Assembly: GCA_022702705.1 (NCBI GenBank)
Contig: CM040421.1
Coordinates: 74,084,121 to 74,148,120, forward strand
DNA: 64,000 bases
Direction of reading: 5' to 3'
Origin: Papilionanthe hookeriana x Papilionanthe teres
Taxonomy: Eukaryota > Streptophyta > Magnoliopsida > Asparagales > Orchidaceae
This document shows positions 11,758 through 23,220 of this stretch, in pieces. The notes under the pieces are model-generated. The model made no database searches and was not told the origin of the DNA. It saw only the letters and a list, made by a program, of their open reading frames with translations. Position numbers and translations under genes: made by a program. Numbering within the stretch: the stretch's first letter is position 1; each line of letters starts with the position of its first letter.

Positions 11758-11959
11758 TTGGATTCGAAACTTGCTCTCGCTAGGGTTTCCATGGAGCCGA
11801 GGTGGTGGTCGGCGGTCGCTCTCTTCCGGTGCTTCGCTGAAGTTGGCACAGGTGTTCTCTGTCTCCCTCCTCCTTCCTTCTTCATTTGGGAAGTGGTTTT
11901 ACCTTTCCGGGTTCTTTTTATTTCAAATCTGTGGATGCTTTTATTGTTTCATTGGTAGC

Positions 11960-13335
11960 ATGGCAACTGAGTTAACAAGGGCTGACCCAAACTTTGTGGG
12001 AAGAGGGACTTTTGCTGAAGTCACTGTTCGGAAAGAGGGAGGCACTACCATTGGAGACAAATTGGTTTTCCCCCAAATTTATCATGATGCAATTGAGGGT
12101 AAGGCTGAATGTGAGTTCATCCGGCGTTGCACTAAGAAAGCAGGCAAGCTAGCTTTAATCTTCACTGAAGAGGAGATGGCAAAATTATCTGAACCTTACA
12201 AATTCACCTTAGTAGGCAAATTTTAGTTTGGACACCCCAAACTAGATATACTCAGAGAAGGCTGTGGATGATTTCAGATTGGTGGGGAGTTGGAAGATTG
12301 GGGTATTTGACGGTAGGCATATCATGTTACGGCTTACCTTAGAAGAAGACTATGCACGAGTTTTTTCTAAAAAAGTTATTATGATTGATGGCAAGCCCAT
12401 GAAATTACTTAAATGGACTACGGACTTCGACCCATCCAAAGAGCCCCCAATTGTTCCGGTTTGGTTTAGTCTCCCTAACCTCGAACTCCCTTTTAATAAT
12501 CATAGAATTATCTATGATATTGCTGACTCTATGGGTAGACCTCTTAAACTTGACATTCCTTCGCAAATGTGACCGGAATTTCTAATGCTAGGTTCTTAGT
12601 GGAAAGGGACATCACCCGACCTCATCTTGATGGTGTTTGGTCGGGTATTGCTAACAATGGGTATTGGCAGCCTATTGTGTTGGAATATCAGCCACTCTAC
12701 TGCAAGCATTGTCATATTTTTGGACATACTATGGATAAATGCTTTAGATTGCACCCTGATCTCAGACCTTACAATGTTGCAAGCAAGGAGAAGACTAGCT
12801 CTGATCAGACTGCTTCACTTCCCACCCAGAAACCTGCATTGGTTTCGAATTGCCTTCAAAGTTCGAGTTGCATGGTTGCTGATGTGGAGCGAGAATGTTC
12901 CCTTACCTCCTCCCCATTTAAATCCCGAAATCCCCACAGTATCGAGTGTACCCTCTGGGAATTGTTTCCAGAGATTCAGAAAACTTTGAGCCTGACAGCT
13001 CTGAAGCTGAAGACACTCCTTTGGATCCTCTTATTCTGGTCAATACTGCTCCTGCTGATGATGATCCTCACAGACTCAAGGATGGCCCTCCTGAGGGGGT
13101 AAATTTTCCACTCAGTTCTGAGACAGGTGGTACCTTTATTACTCCACAGGACCAGTTGATGGAAGTATCTACTCATACTGTTCTGGAGGGAATGGCTAAT
13201 AAAGCTGAGGAAGTTTGGTCCCAGCAGAAGAGTAGAAGAAGGAAAAAAGATATACTGGAGCTGCAGAATTTGTCCCCTACAAATATAATTGGGTTAGAAA
13301 GCTCATCAGCACCTAGGCTCACTAGGGGTCGGTAA
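11960..13335 (+). pseudogene. LINE ORF1: RNA-binding protein with DUF4283 and CCHC knuckle
   Basis: The start MATELTRADP is the last Met before the conserved body, and upstream residues look like translated 5' UTR. The reading is broken after KFTLVGKF (stop at about 12226), resumes in 12264-12572 (WKIGVFDGRHIMLRL..., then PVWFSLPNLELPF, the DUF4283 fold), and shifts to 12569-13102, where the zinc knuckle CKHCHIFGHTMDKC lies at 12701-12742. A further shift leads to 12946-13335, a charged tail ending LTRGR. The knuckle spacing C-x2-C-x4-H-x4-C is intact. In this family ORF1 binds LINE RNA in the ribonucleoprotein. Three frame breaks make it non-functional. Confidence 0.88.
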
Positions 13336-13346
13336 AGCTCTTCACC

Positions 13347-16300
13347 ATGATTAACCTTCTTTGTTGGAATGTTAGGGGTGTAGCGGGTCCCGGCACCCTT
13401 AGCAGTTGCTTCACTCGAACAGGGACTCATAAACCGTGGCTTATTGCACTTTTGGAACCAATGGTAAGGAACAATATTCAACACTACATTAAACTTTTTC
13501 CAGGTCTTCAGTTTCATTCCAACTGTACTAACAAAATTTGGCTGCTGAGTAGGAAGGAGTTAAATTGCCAAATTGTAATTGATAACACTCAGTTTTTGCA
13601 CCTCTCTTTTGAACTGGATCAGTTTAAGGGGATTTGTACTTTTGTTTATGCTTGGTAGTAAACCTAGTGATAAAATTACTTTATGGAATGACTTGTTGAG
13701 CATTAGTAACGGCATCTCTAATAAGCTGGTTAGTGGGGGGGACTTTAACGGCATCAAAGATCCAAGTGAAAAGTCGGGGGCGGAACCCACGATCTTAATT
13801 CCATGCTCACTTTCTCCCATAACATCTCCAAGTGCTTGGTCTATTTGATGTCGGCTTCTTTGGCACTCCTTTTACTTGGCAAAGGGGTGCTCTTTTGGAA
13901 AGGATTGATAGAATTCTTTTAAATGATTGTTGGCTAAATACCTTCCCCATTACTCGGGTGCACCACTTACATAGAACAACTTCGACCACTCCCCTCTTCT
14001 CATCCAAATTTCCTTCGGTCATAGTCCCCACCCATCCACCTTGCATTTCGAATGTTTGGTCCTTACACCCCACTTTTCATGTTGTTGTTAAACTTGCTTG
14101 GTCCGCTCATGCTGAACTCCACCCCAACCCTATGGTCAAACTTTGGAGACTGCAGAAGTCGTGGCACTCGCAAGCTGAGACGATGGAATAAACAATGCTT
14201 TGGTAATGTCTATCAAAAGGTCAAAGATGCTGATGAGAAAGTCAAGATGCTTGAAGCTTTACGGGATCGGGAAGGGGTCATACTCAAGCCTTGCTTGGAT
14301 GCCCAAATTCATCCGCTCAACTCTTTGGAGGAGGAAGAATTATTACTTAAACGAAAAGCTGCTCGTTAACAAACATCTATTTGGGGATAGGAACACTAAA
14401 TTCTTCCATGCGAGTAATTAAGTACGGAAGACAAATCAATGCTATTCTTAAAATCAAGAATGAAGAGGGCAAGCTGGATATACGAGCCTCGCCTTAATCT
14501 CCCAAAGTCTTCGTTAGTTTCTTTCAATCCCTATTGGCGGCTCAACACTGCGCCAATGATTCTTTCCGACCGAGGTGTTTAGTGAAGATCTTTCTTATGT
14601 ACGACGAGCCGAATCTCACCATGCTGCCCGATGTCGATGAGATCCTTAATGCTTTGAAAAGCATTGATGGTAATAAAACTGCAGGACTCGATGGGTTCAC
14701 CTCTACCTTTTATTTGTCTGCTTGGGATGTGGTGGGCTCTGACCTCATCCAGGCAGTCCAGGCCTTTTTCTCTGGTGCTGAAATACCAAAGTACTTTCTC
14801 GCAACGGCCATTACTCTAATTCCCAAAGATAAGAAAAAGCCACTTGGTCCGACTTTAGACCCATATGCCTTACTAGTACCTTCTCCAAGATTATCAGCAA
14901 AATCATTGTTGGAAGGCTTCAACCTCATCTCAACAAACTCATTAGTGCCGATCAATCGGCCTTTGTGCGAGGCGGGAATATTACGGATAAGCTGTTTGTT
15001 AGCTCGGGAGCTTTTGCTTGATATTGACAAGGTTTGTAGAGGACATAATCTCATTTTTAAACTAGACCTCCACAAGGCTTATGACTCGTCGACTAGAGTT
15101 TTATTGATCAAGTCCTTAAGGCTAGGGGTTTCCATCCTTCCTTACGTAATTTAATCGGAAGTGGCTCTCGGTTGCTTGGTACGGTGTTTTCTCGAATGGT
15201 AGCAGACCATGGCTTTTTTAATGCTTTGGGAGAGGATCTGAAACAAGGAGACCCTTTGTCTCCAACCATCTTCATTCCGATTTTTGATTATTTCTCTAGA
15301 GTGCTCAATGCCACCTATAAGAAGTACCCTTACCTTAACTATAATCACAGACTCTTCCCAATTGATAAGCCATTTGGCTTATGCTGATGATGCCATTATT
15401 TTCTCCAATGGTAGTAAACAAGCCGTCAAAAGAATTATGCGAGTGCTTGGAACATGTTACTAAAGTTGTTGGATCGAAGCTCAATGTCAAGAAGTGCCGG
15501 TTTCGGTGGGGAATAACTATAAGCGGACTCTGCTGGTGAAGGAACAGATTGGTTTCAACGATGTCGCTCTTCCATTAAAATATTTAGGGGTTCAACTTAT
15601 CGAAGGTAAGAAGAGGCAAACCCAATATGATGAGATTGTCAACAAGATTTCTTCGACTATAGCTTGCTGGACCAATAAATTCCTCTCCAATGGTGGCAGA
15701 TTGACCTTGTTGAAGAGTATTTTATCTACTTTCCCATTATACACCATGCAGATGGTTCACATGAAACTAAGCACACAGAAAATGATGGAGACTACCTTCA
15801 ACAAATTCCTTTGGGAAGGCCAATATAAACAACCTCATTGGGTTGTTTGGAACAAGGTCTGCAAACCTACCAAGGCAGGAGGATTGGGATTTAAAAGTTT
15901 CAAACAGATGAGCCATCTCTTCCATTGTAAACAGTGGATTAAATTTGTTAAGCAAGACACCATGTGGGCAATTTACCTAAAGGAGAAATACTGCAAGAAA
16001 GTTCATGTTAATGAAGTGAAAGCTAAGATGGGGGATTCAAGCACTTGGAAAAATTTGCTTAAAGTTAGGAGACTGCCAACCAACTCGTTGTTTTGGGAAG
16101 TGGGTGATGGCCGGGTTCACTTCTTTTTGGATACCCGGCTACTCGATGGCCCCATCTCTCGCTCCTTCAAACTGCTCACCTAAGCGAAGGTGTCTCACTT
16201 CGGACCCAAGGGAAGTGGAATTCGAGTTGCTTGGGTAATTATGTGGATTCGGATATCGTGCAGCAAATACTATCTATTCCTATTATTTCCAATAGTCCTG

Positions 16301-17335
16301 ATAAATTATTGATCAAACATGCCACTACTTCCTCTCTTAATGGTGCTATTCACCAAACTTACAAAAGCTGGCCTCAATATAGTTGGGGAAAGAAGATTTG
16401 GAATAGAAACCTGTCCCCATCTATGTCTTTTTTCAGCTGGAGGCTCTTTCACAAGTTGTTACCTCTTGATGACATTTTAAAATTAAAAGGTCTTAAATGT
16501 GCTTCCGGATGTTGGCTCTGTCACTCCCATGAAGAAACACTCTCTCATGTGTTCCTTACTCCGTGCTTTTTCTCAGCGGGTTTGGACCGAGGTAATTCAA
16601 GCAGATTGCATTTATCTCAACACGGACATGATTGGAAAGACTTTGAGGCTTGCTTGGGAGGATTGGAGAAACCTAAACTCTTACTACATCCCTTTAGTAA
16701 TCTGTTGGTTTATTTGGATGACCAGGAACCAAGCCAAATTTGAAAATCTCGACTGTATGGTCCACTCCACTTGTGATTAAATGCTGTAGCTTCATTAACA
16801 AGAATGCTAAATTAGTTCCCCCATCATCTAACGAGTGTAGTGCTCGTCGCATTGGTCCCTACCCTCATACCCTTGGGTAAAAATTAACATTGATGGAAGC
16901 TTCACTTCATCCTCTCGCGGCATTGGTGCGATCTGCAGAAATTATCCGGGGCGGCTCCTTTGGTTTCTCCAATCACCTACTTTTGCGTCTTCTGCTCAGA
17001 AGGCTGAATTATGGGCCGCCTCTCGGGCCTTAACTACAGCTAAAGCTCTCCACCTCCCTTATGTTTGGCTGGAATCGACTCTATGCGGGTAGTGAATATT
17101 ATGCAAGGCACTACTCCTCCACCTCGGAACTCGACCTATTTTTGCAGAACCTTCCCTTCTCCATCCGACTTTCTACAAATCAAATGGACCCATACCTTTA
17201 GAGAAGGTAATCAACCAGCCTAATCGGCTTGCTAAAAGGGCTGCAATCGATAGTAATATTGTCTTTTCCGTAACTCCTTCCGAGCCATTAAGAGTCGTTA
17301 CTTTTTGGGGACTCTTTAAAGCTCCCTTTTATTAG
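13347..17335 (+). pseudogene. LINE ORF2: endonuclease, reverse transcriptase, RNase H
   Basis: It starts 11 bp after ORF1 with MINLLCWNVRG, the first motif of the apurinic-type endonuclease. GGDFNGI (about 13735) and RIDRILLN (about 13905) are later endonuclease motifs. RT follows, with GNKTAGLDGF (about 14670), LIPK, FKLDLHKAYD (about 15057), the palm motif YADD at 15380-15391, and the thumb LPLKYLGVQL (about 15565). A cysteine motif CWLCHSHEETLSHV (about 16512) is the zf-RVT. RNase H follows with INIDGSF (about 16888), KAELWAASRAL and DSM after a one-base shift near 17072. The protein nicks target DNA and primes cDNA there. I see at least eight frame changes or stops, so it is dead. Confidence 0.9.
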
Positions 17336-17376
17336 ATGTACTAAACCTTTATAATGAATGAAGTTCTTTTGCTTTG

Positions 17377-17387
<11 letters not shown>

Positions 17388-17445
<58 letters not shown>
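17388..17445. repeat. (TA)n microsatellite, right flank of the LINE
   Basis: About 58 bp of pure TA following the LINE 3' end. It is either the continuation of the LTR's own TA tract or part of the LINE tail. The two cannot be told apart. Confidence 0.95.
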
Positions 17446-17448
<3 letters not shown>

Positions 17449-19400
17449 TTGAAAATATAGTTTTAATATTAAGAATATGAAATCAAACCGATCTCATATC
17501 CTTAATAGTTTAAGTAAACAAGCACTACACTACAAGCTGTGCATCTATACCGAAGAATGGACACATTGCTTAATAGTGAGGCTTGGTTAAATAAGCTAAG
17601 AAATTTATGACAACATTTTGATCTGTGGAACCTGTTATGTGGACCGACAAATTTTCCTATCTAATATAAGAAGAATTAGACAGGGTTTATATTAATATTG
17701 GATTCTTTAAGTTTTCTCTTATAGTTAATTACATCTTAAATGACCGAAGTCACTTAAGAAAACTCTCAATTTAGATCAGGAAATATTATTTACATGACTT
17801 CCAAAATGTAGGATTTTTCAAAGTAATTATGTGGGAAATGTCAAATGGGATAGGTGAAAATTGGAAACATTTTGTTTTCGGAATCCAAATGAAGAGAAAA
17901 CTAAGGGAAAACACAGATCCAAGAAGAATCCCGGTGACTTCCCAAACTATCCTATTGTTTGGCTTCAATTTGAGTAATATATTGAATGTTTCATCCTGTC
18001 AATTTTATTATTAAGGGCTTACATTTTTATAATACCGATTATGAAAATAGCCTGAAAGATATGAGGGTTTATGTCATATCGGATAATAACCTTGGAATCG
18101 TAATACGAGTTAGGGCTTATATTGGACGAGGTGCAAAGGTCTAAAGAGATAAAGTGAGGGTTTATGTTACACTAGGCAGACTACCTCGAAGTCCTGTGGC
18201 TTATTGTTTGTTTCTAAGAAAGAAGATTGCTGTTGTAGATCCGCTTTGCTGTTGAAGATGGTCGTGCCGCCCACCATATATGCTCCAAGCTCCTCACTAT
18301 AGTAGGTTCAATTTTAGAAGTGTCAAATTGAAGGGATGAGAAAAGTGACATGTTCCAGAGTTCAAGTTCTTATGTGACTGTCAAGTTTTAAATATTATTT
18401 AAATTTCTTATTATTTCGATCTTTTATTTAAGAGAAAATATTTAAGTTGATTAAGCGATATTGGTTAGGATTTCACGGTTCCCTCATTCCGGTACCACCA
18501 TTTTCTTTAGATTCATTTGGTCCAGATGAATTTACTAAACTCACTGAATGAGTTCCATAAGTTCATCTAGACCGAGAAAATCTCGTTAGCAGTCGTTGGT
18601 TTCCTCCTCCGATAGATTTTCGATCATCCAAAGAGACATTTTAATTTAGTTGCAATTGTTTTTTTTGTTTTGATTGTGATTAAATTTTGAGTTGTATTAT
18701 ATTTTGTTTTGTTGTGGTGGTGAATTTTATTTTTTTATTTGTTTTATTTTGTTTTTAGTTCTGGTCTTGTGGCTATCCTAGAAGTTTTAGTTTTGACATG
18801 CAGGGTTTCGTAAGCAAAATATGTCGTAAAGTAAATGCAAGAAAGTAAAGTACATAAAGTAAAGTACTGAAAATTGTATAAGCGTACCTATCCTCTTCTC
18901 GCACTCCAGCTGAAAGATTAGCATTTTGCAGTATATAATCTTGTAGGGAAGTAAAATTTGCATGAAAGAAAAATGGGAAGTACAGGTTTAGGATGTGCCT
19001 ACCAAACCTTATGACATAGCTTGGTGGGCCCCTATTTGATCATTTATGAGGATGATTGCCATAAGCAAAATATAATAAGTTCAATTGTCCTCCAAGATAT
19101 CCAAATGACTATAAAAGCATTCAGGGTGTGACCCCAACCAACTTTTACGAGTCTATTGAATCATCTCGAGTTCTCATGAACTTATTATGTTGCTAAATGA
19201 TTCATTCTCACCATACCCTAATGTTCAGTGAGCTTTGATGTTTTAATTATCCCAATGAGTGGGGTAACCATCATTTGACATTTTATTTATAAATTATGTG
19301 GGTGAAGGCCCTTCGGGGCAAATCAATTCATTAAGATACATAACCAATTTTAGTTTGAAGTCGGGCTTGTAGTGTTTTAAAGTGTTTAAAATTGATTATA
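17446..19400 (-). repeat. Continuation of the T1 LTR, diverged copy
   Basis: On the minus strand this is colinear with LTR positions upstream of the TA tract: it matches 20930-22700 of the solo LTR in order, but with much lower identity. Recognisable phrases are ATGAAATCAAACCGATCTCAT, the stem-loop (17656-17684), AAACTCACTGAATGAGTTCC and ATTTTAATTTAGTTGCAATTG. The far end is uncertain: similarity fades after about 19300 and the Athila leader begins somewhere before 19690. No gene is present. Confidence 0.75.
17656..17684 (-). other. Stem-loop with compensatory changes (T1 LTR)
   Basis: On the LTR sense strand the arms are CCTGTCTAAT and ATTAGATAGG around a 9-nt loop. Compared with the arms CCTGCTTAAT and ATTAAGCAGG elsewhere, one C-G pair has become U-A and one U-A pair has become C-G. 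A further change gives a G-U wobble. Pairing is thus kept despite sequence change. Confidence 0.65.
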
Positions 19401-19717
19401 TTTCCTTTTCTAAACCTCATTAGTCAAATCTTGATTAAGCCTAGTTCACTACTAAGCCCTTAAGACTTAATGGTTAAATTTGTAATTTTAGAAAAATTAT
19501 TAAGTAATGTGATCTTAATCCTTATTGAAACATTCAATTATCATTTCATCATTGATTAGGGGTTCCAAATTGGTGAATTATTATCTTCCAAAAATTAGAC
19601 CCCTCGCCTTAGAATCATTTAATTTAATTAATGTACAAATCATAATAATTAAGAAAATTATAATTTTAAACTTATGGTAGGAAATGTGAGATTGGTTTCT
19701 GGTGCCACTTTTTTAAA
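19401..19717 (-). other. Unresolved stretch: probable Athila leader with PBS relic
   Basis: It is AT-rich and without coding potential. On the minus strand 19707-19690 reads TGGCACC followed by degenerate sequence, in the position expected of a PBS next to the Athila LTR end at 19718. Only the first half resembles the Athila PBS. The left boundary against the T1 LTR is not visible to me. Confidence 0.4.
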
Positions 19718-20851
19718 TGTCAAAATTTAATGAACTCAGATATATATATTGATTTATATTTCTAGTGAGTCACACATTCAAAATGCAAGTATACGTATCG
19801 CTCAAGTAATACAAGGCTTTAGTGGAGTTTTGATTATAGATCCCATGAGGAGGTTTGCAAACTTTATAATGGAGAACAAAAATCAATACTCGAATCACAA
19901 CACAATTGCAGCAATTACTAATACTTTAAGGATGATCAGACAGTAGCACTTACTAATTCTACCAAAGTACATTCTACTCTTCTAACACAATTAACAAAAA
20001 CAAGACAAAATTTTGTAACAAAATTTCAAATTGCAAGAAAGAATCATCCTCCCTTCCAATGATAATGTGATGATTTAGTGACATAGATCGGTGACACAAC
20101 TGTATTGTGCCAAATAGGAGCATTTCTATTCTTTCCTCTCTTACGAGCAATATAAAGCATTGGCTAATCCTAGGTTTAGTCTCTAAATCCGTGGTTAGGC
20201 TGGAAGGATACCGACTGTCACTACAGAGCTCCCACTTCCCTTTGCCTGAAGGCTAACTCTCTCTTTAATTTCTAAGCCATATGATCAAATTGAGGATTTC
20301 AGCCTGTCACTCTAAAATCTCCAATTCTACATCCATTTAAAACATATTTCCCTATTTATTTACACCCAACCCCCATGAACTATGTCACTCATGCATGGAC
20401 ACTGAATGTGACCTTCACTTTTGTTGTAGAACACATAGTCTTTTCAGAACATATGTCTCACAACAAGTTTTAACAATTCAATTGGCCAGATCAAAAAGTA
20501 AATGAAGTTTGAAGTGAAAAGATCATCTCAAATTTCCCATTTTAAATTGGCACATCATTTCCATATCACGAAATCAACACATCACATGAAAAGGAGGAAG
20601 ACAAAGAAATCTACTCAAGACTCATGAGAAAGGTATGACAAAAGATGGATTTTATATATAAAAGCAACGTCATACAAACAAAGAAAAGTAAATACAATTT
20701 ATCTCAATTTCTTCCCCAATCAAATCTCTTGAAATTCTTTTGACTCCTCTTCTTTCTCCACAACAACACACAATTCTCTCTTTAGATAAGTAAGGAAGAA
20801 AAAATCTCTCACTTTCCCTCTCCTCTCACACTCCTTAGAAGAGAAAATACA
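19718..20851 (-). repeat. Athila LTR, 3' part, interrupted by the solo LTR
   Basis: Colinear with 7686-8860 on the same strand: CAAGTATACGTATCG at the left, then TTGTGCCAAATAGGAGCAT, GAGCTCCCACT and GAAGGCTAAC in the same order. It stops at 20851 where the solo Tat-type LTR is inserted, and resumes at 28213. The pieces total about 1.34 kb. Confidence 0.82.
20847..20851. repeat. Target site duplication of the solo LTR, left copy
   Basis: ATACA, identical to 28213-28217 on the other side of the LTR. Five bases is the normal Ty3/gypsy duplication length. Confidence 0.9.
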
Positions 20852-21122
20852 TGTCGGCGTATTTTTTGGGGTTAATTTAAATAAATAATTTGAAAAGTAA
20901 TATTTGATTTTTGAAAATAATTTTAAATTTTGAAAATTTTAAGATATGAAATCAAACTGATCTCACATCCCGAATAGTTTATATAAACGAGCACCGCATC
21001 ACAAACCATGTATCTATCCCGAAGAATAGACACACTGCTTGATGATGGGGCTCGATTAAATAAACTAGAAGATTTGTGACATCTGTTTGGTCTGCGAACC
21101 AATTTTATAAGCCGACAAGTTC

Positions 21123-21152
21123 CCCTGCTTAATATAAATGAATTAAGCAGGG
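21123..21152 (-). other. Conserved stem-loop, solo LTR copy
   Basis: Perfect 11-bp stem with an 8-nt loop, as at 4299-4328. The TATA-like phrase on the LTR sense strand directly precedes it. Confidence 0.7.
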
Positions 21153-22908
21153 TTTATATTACCTGGGTTCTTAAAGTTCCCTATAAGGGCAAGCCCCTAT
21201 AGTTAATTACATCTTAAGTGATGGAAAGCACCTAAGAAAACTCTCGATAATAATCAGTAGTTCTGCTCTCAAGAATTTCAAAGTTTAAGTTTGCAAGGGA
21301 TTGAATTTTAGAAATTCAAACAGGGAATGGATCAAGTTTGGAACATTTTGTTTTGGGAATTCAAAGGAAGAAAGGTTGGAGAAATCACAGATTCGAAGCG
21401 AACTTCGATAATTTCCCGACTATCCTATTGTTTGGCTTGAATTTAGGAAGGTCCTAATGTTTATTTAATGTTTTGATCTTGCCGATTTTAATTAGTTAGG
21501 ACTTATATTTGTATGATAAAATCATACAAATAGCCTCAAGGACATGAGGGTTTATGTCGTATCGGACGACTTCCTCGGAAATCCTAAGACCGGTTAGGGC
21601 TTAATTTACATGATATGATCATGCAAATGCCTAACGAAGAGTTCAGGATTTATGTTGCACTAGGCAAACTACCTCGAAGTCCTATGGCTTGGTTATTTAA
21701 TTCTAAGGAAATTTTTGCTGAAGTAGACTCGGGTTTTGTTGATGACGATGGTCGTACCGCCCACCATGCTCCGAGCTTCTTGTTGTTGCGAGAGGTTTAG
21801 TTTTAGAAGTTCATGAATCGGAGACGAGAGAAGTGTTTGGTTTAGAGAAAGTCTTAATTTCCAAGTGTTTTTTATGTTTTAATTAAAACAAATCTTAAAG
21901 TTGATTAAACGAACCGATTAAGATCCCACGGTTCCGTCATCCCGCACCGTTATTTTCATCGAATTCACTTAGTCCGGATGAATTTGCTAAACTCAACTAA
22001 ATGAGTTCCGCACTTTCATTTAGACCGTGGGAAATCCCGTTAGCAACACGTGGGTTACATCATCCGAGGTATTCCCGATCATTCAATGAGACGTTTTAAT
22101 TTAGTTGTAGTTGTAGTTTTGTTGTTCGTTTGTGATTAAATTTTGAGTTGTTTTATATTTTGAATGTTGTGGCGGTGAATTTTATCTTGTAGTGTCTTTT
22201 AATTTAGTTATGAGTTTCAGTTTTGGTTTCTGTCCTAAAGGTGCAGGTTTTCATGCAACTGTTGTTTATCATACAAGAAAGGTGAAGTGCAACACGAGTA
22301 AATGAATTGCGGTAAGATAAATTGCAATAAAATAAAAGCATACCTGGAGGGCCTTCCCGTCATCCCAAGCTGCACTTAAAGTACAATTTAGAGCATTTAA
22401 GCATTTATAACAATTTCGTAGGTAAAGCTAAGGGAAGGGTTATGGTTTTCTAACAAAGTCCTAATCCTATAGCTAGTCGTTCCTATGACGTCTAGGTTCT
22501 TGTATTTTAATTTGAGGACGATTTTCTTCATCAAAGAACAACTAAGTTCAATTGTTCTTATAAATATCCTATCATATTGAGGAAGTGCTTAAGACGAATC
22601 TTAAACATCTTTTCAATATTTCTGGGATTGTTTTAAGTCCAAATAAATTTAATTATACAAATGAGTTAATCGTCCGAGAGTTCAAATTTGTTGTCTTGCT
22701 CAGTGAACTAGGACATCTGAATATCCTATGAGTGAAGTAACACTTCTTTTAACACTCCTTTAAGAGTTATGACACACGAGCTTTCGAGAGCAAATGGATG
22801 TTCAAGTGGTTTATGATTTAATTTTAGTTAATGGATTTAAGTTTGGAATAGTGTTCAAGTTGTTTTAGATTTATTTTGAATTCTTCATGTCTTAGGTGAT
22901 GTTATATT

Positions 22909-23220
22909 TAATTTAATTTAATTTAATTTAATTTAACTTAATTTAATTTAATGTGGTTTAATTTAATTTAATTTAATTTAAGTTAATTTAATATAATATG
23001 ATTTAATTAATTTAATTTAATTTGATTTAATTTAATTTAATTTAATTTAATTTAATTCAATTTTAATTTAATTTAATTCAATTTTAATTTAATGTGGTTT
23101 AATTTAATTTAATTTAATTTAATATGTTTTAATTTAATTTAATTTAATATGTTTTAATTTAATTTAATTTAATATGTTTTAATTTAATTTAATTTAATTT
23201 AATTTAATTTAAATTTTAAT
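22909..23220. repeat. (TTTAA)n tract of the solo LTR
   Basis: Long imperfect TTTAA repeats, the longest version of this tract in the window. Confidence 0.9.
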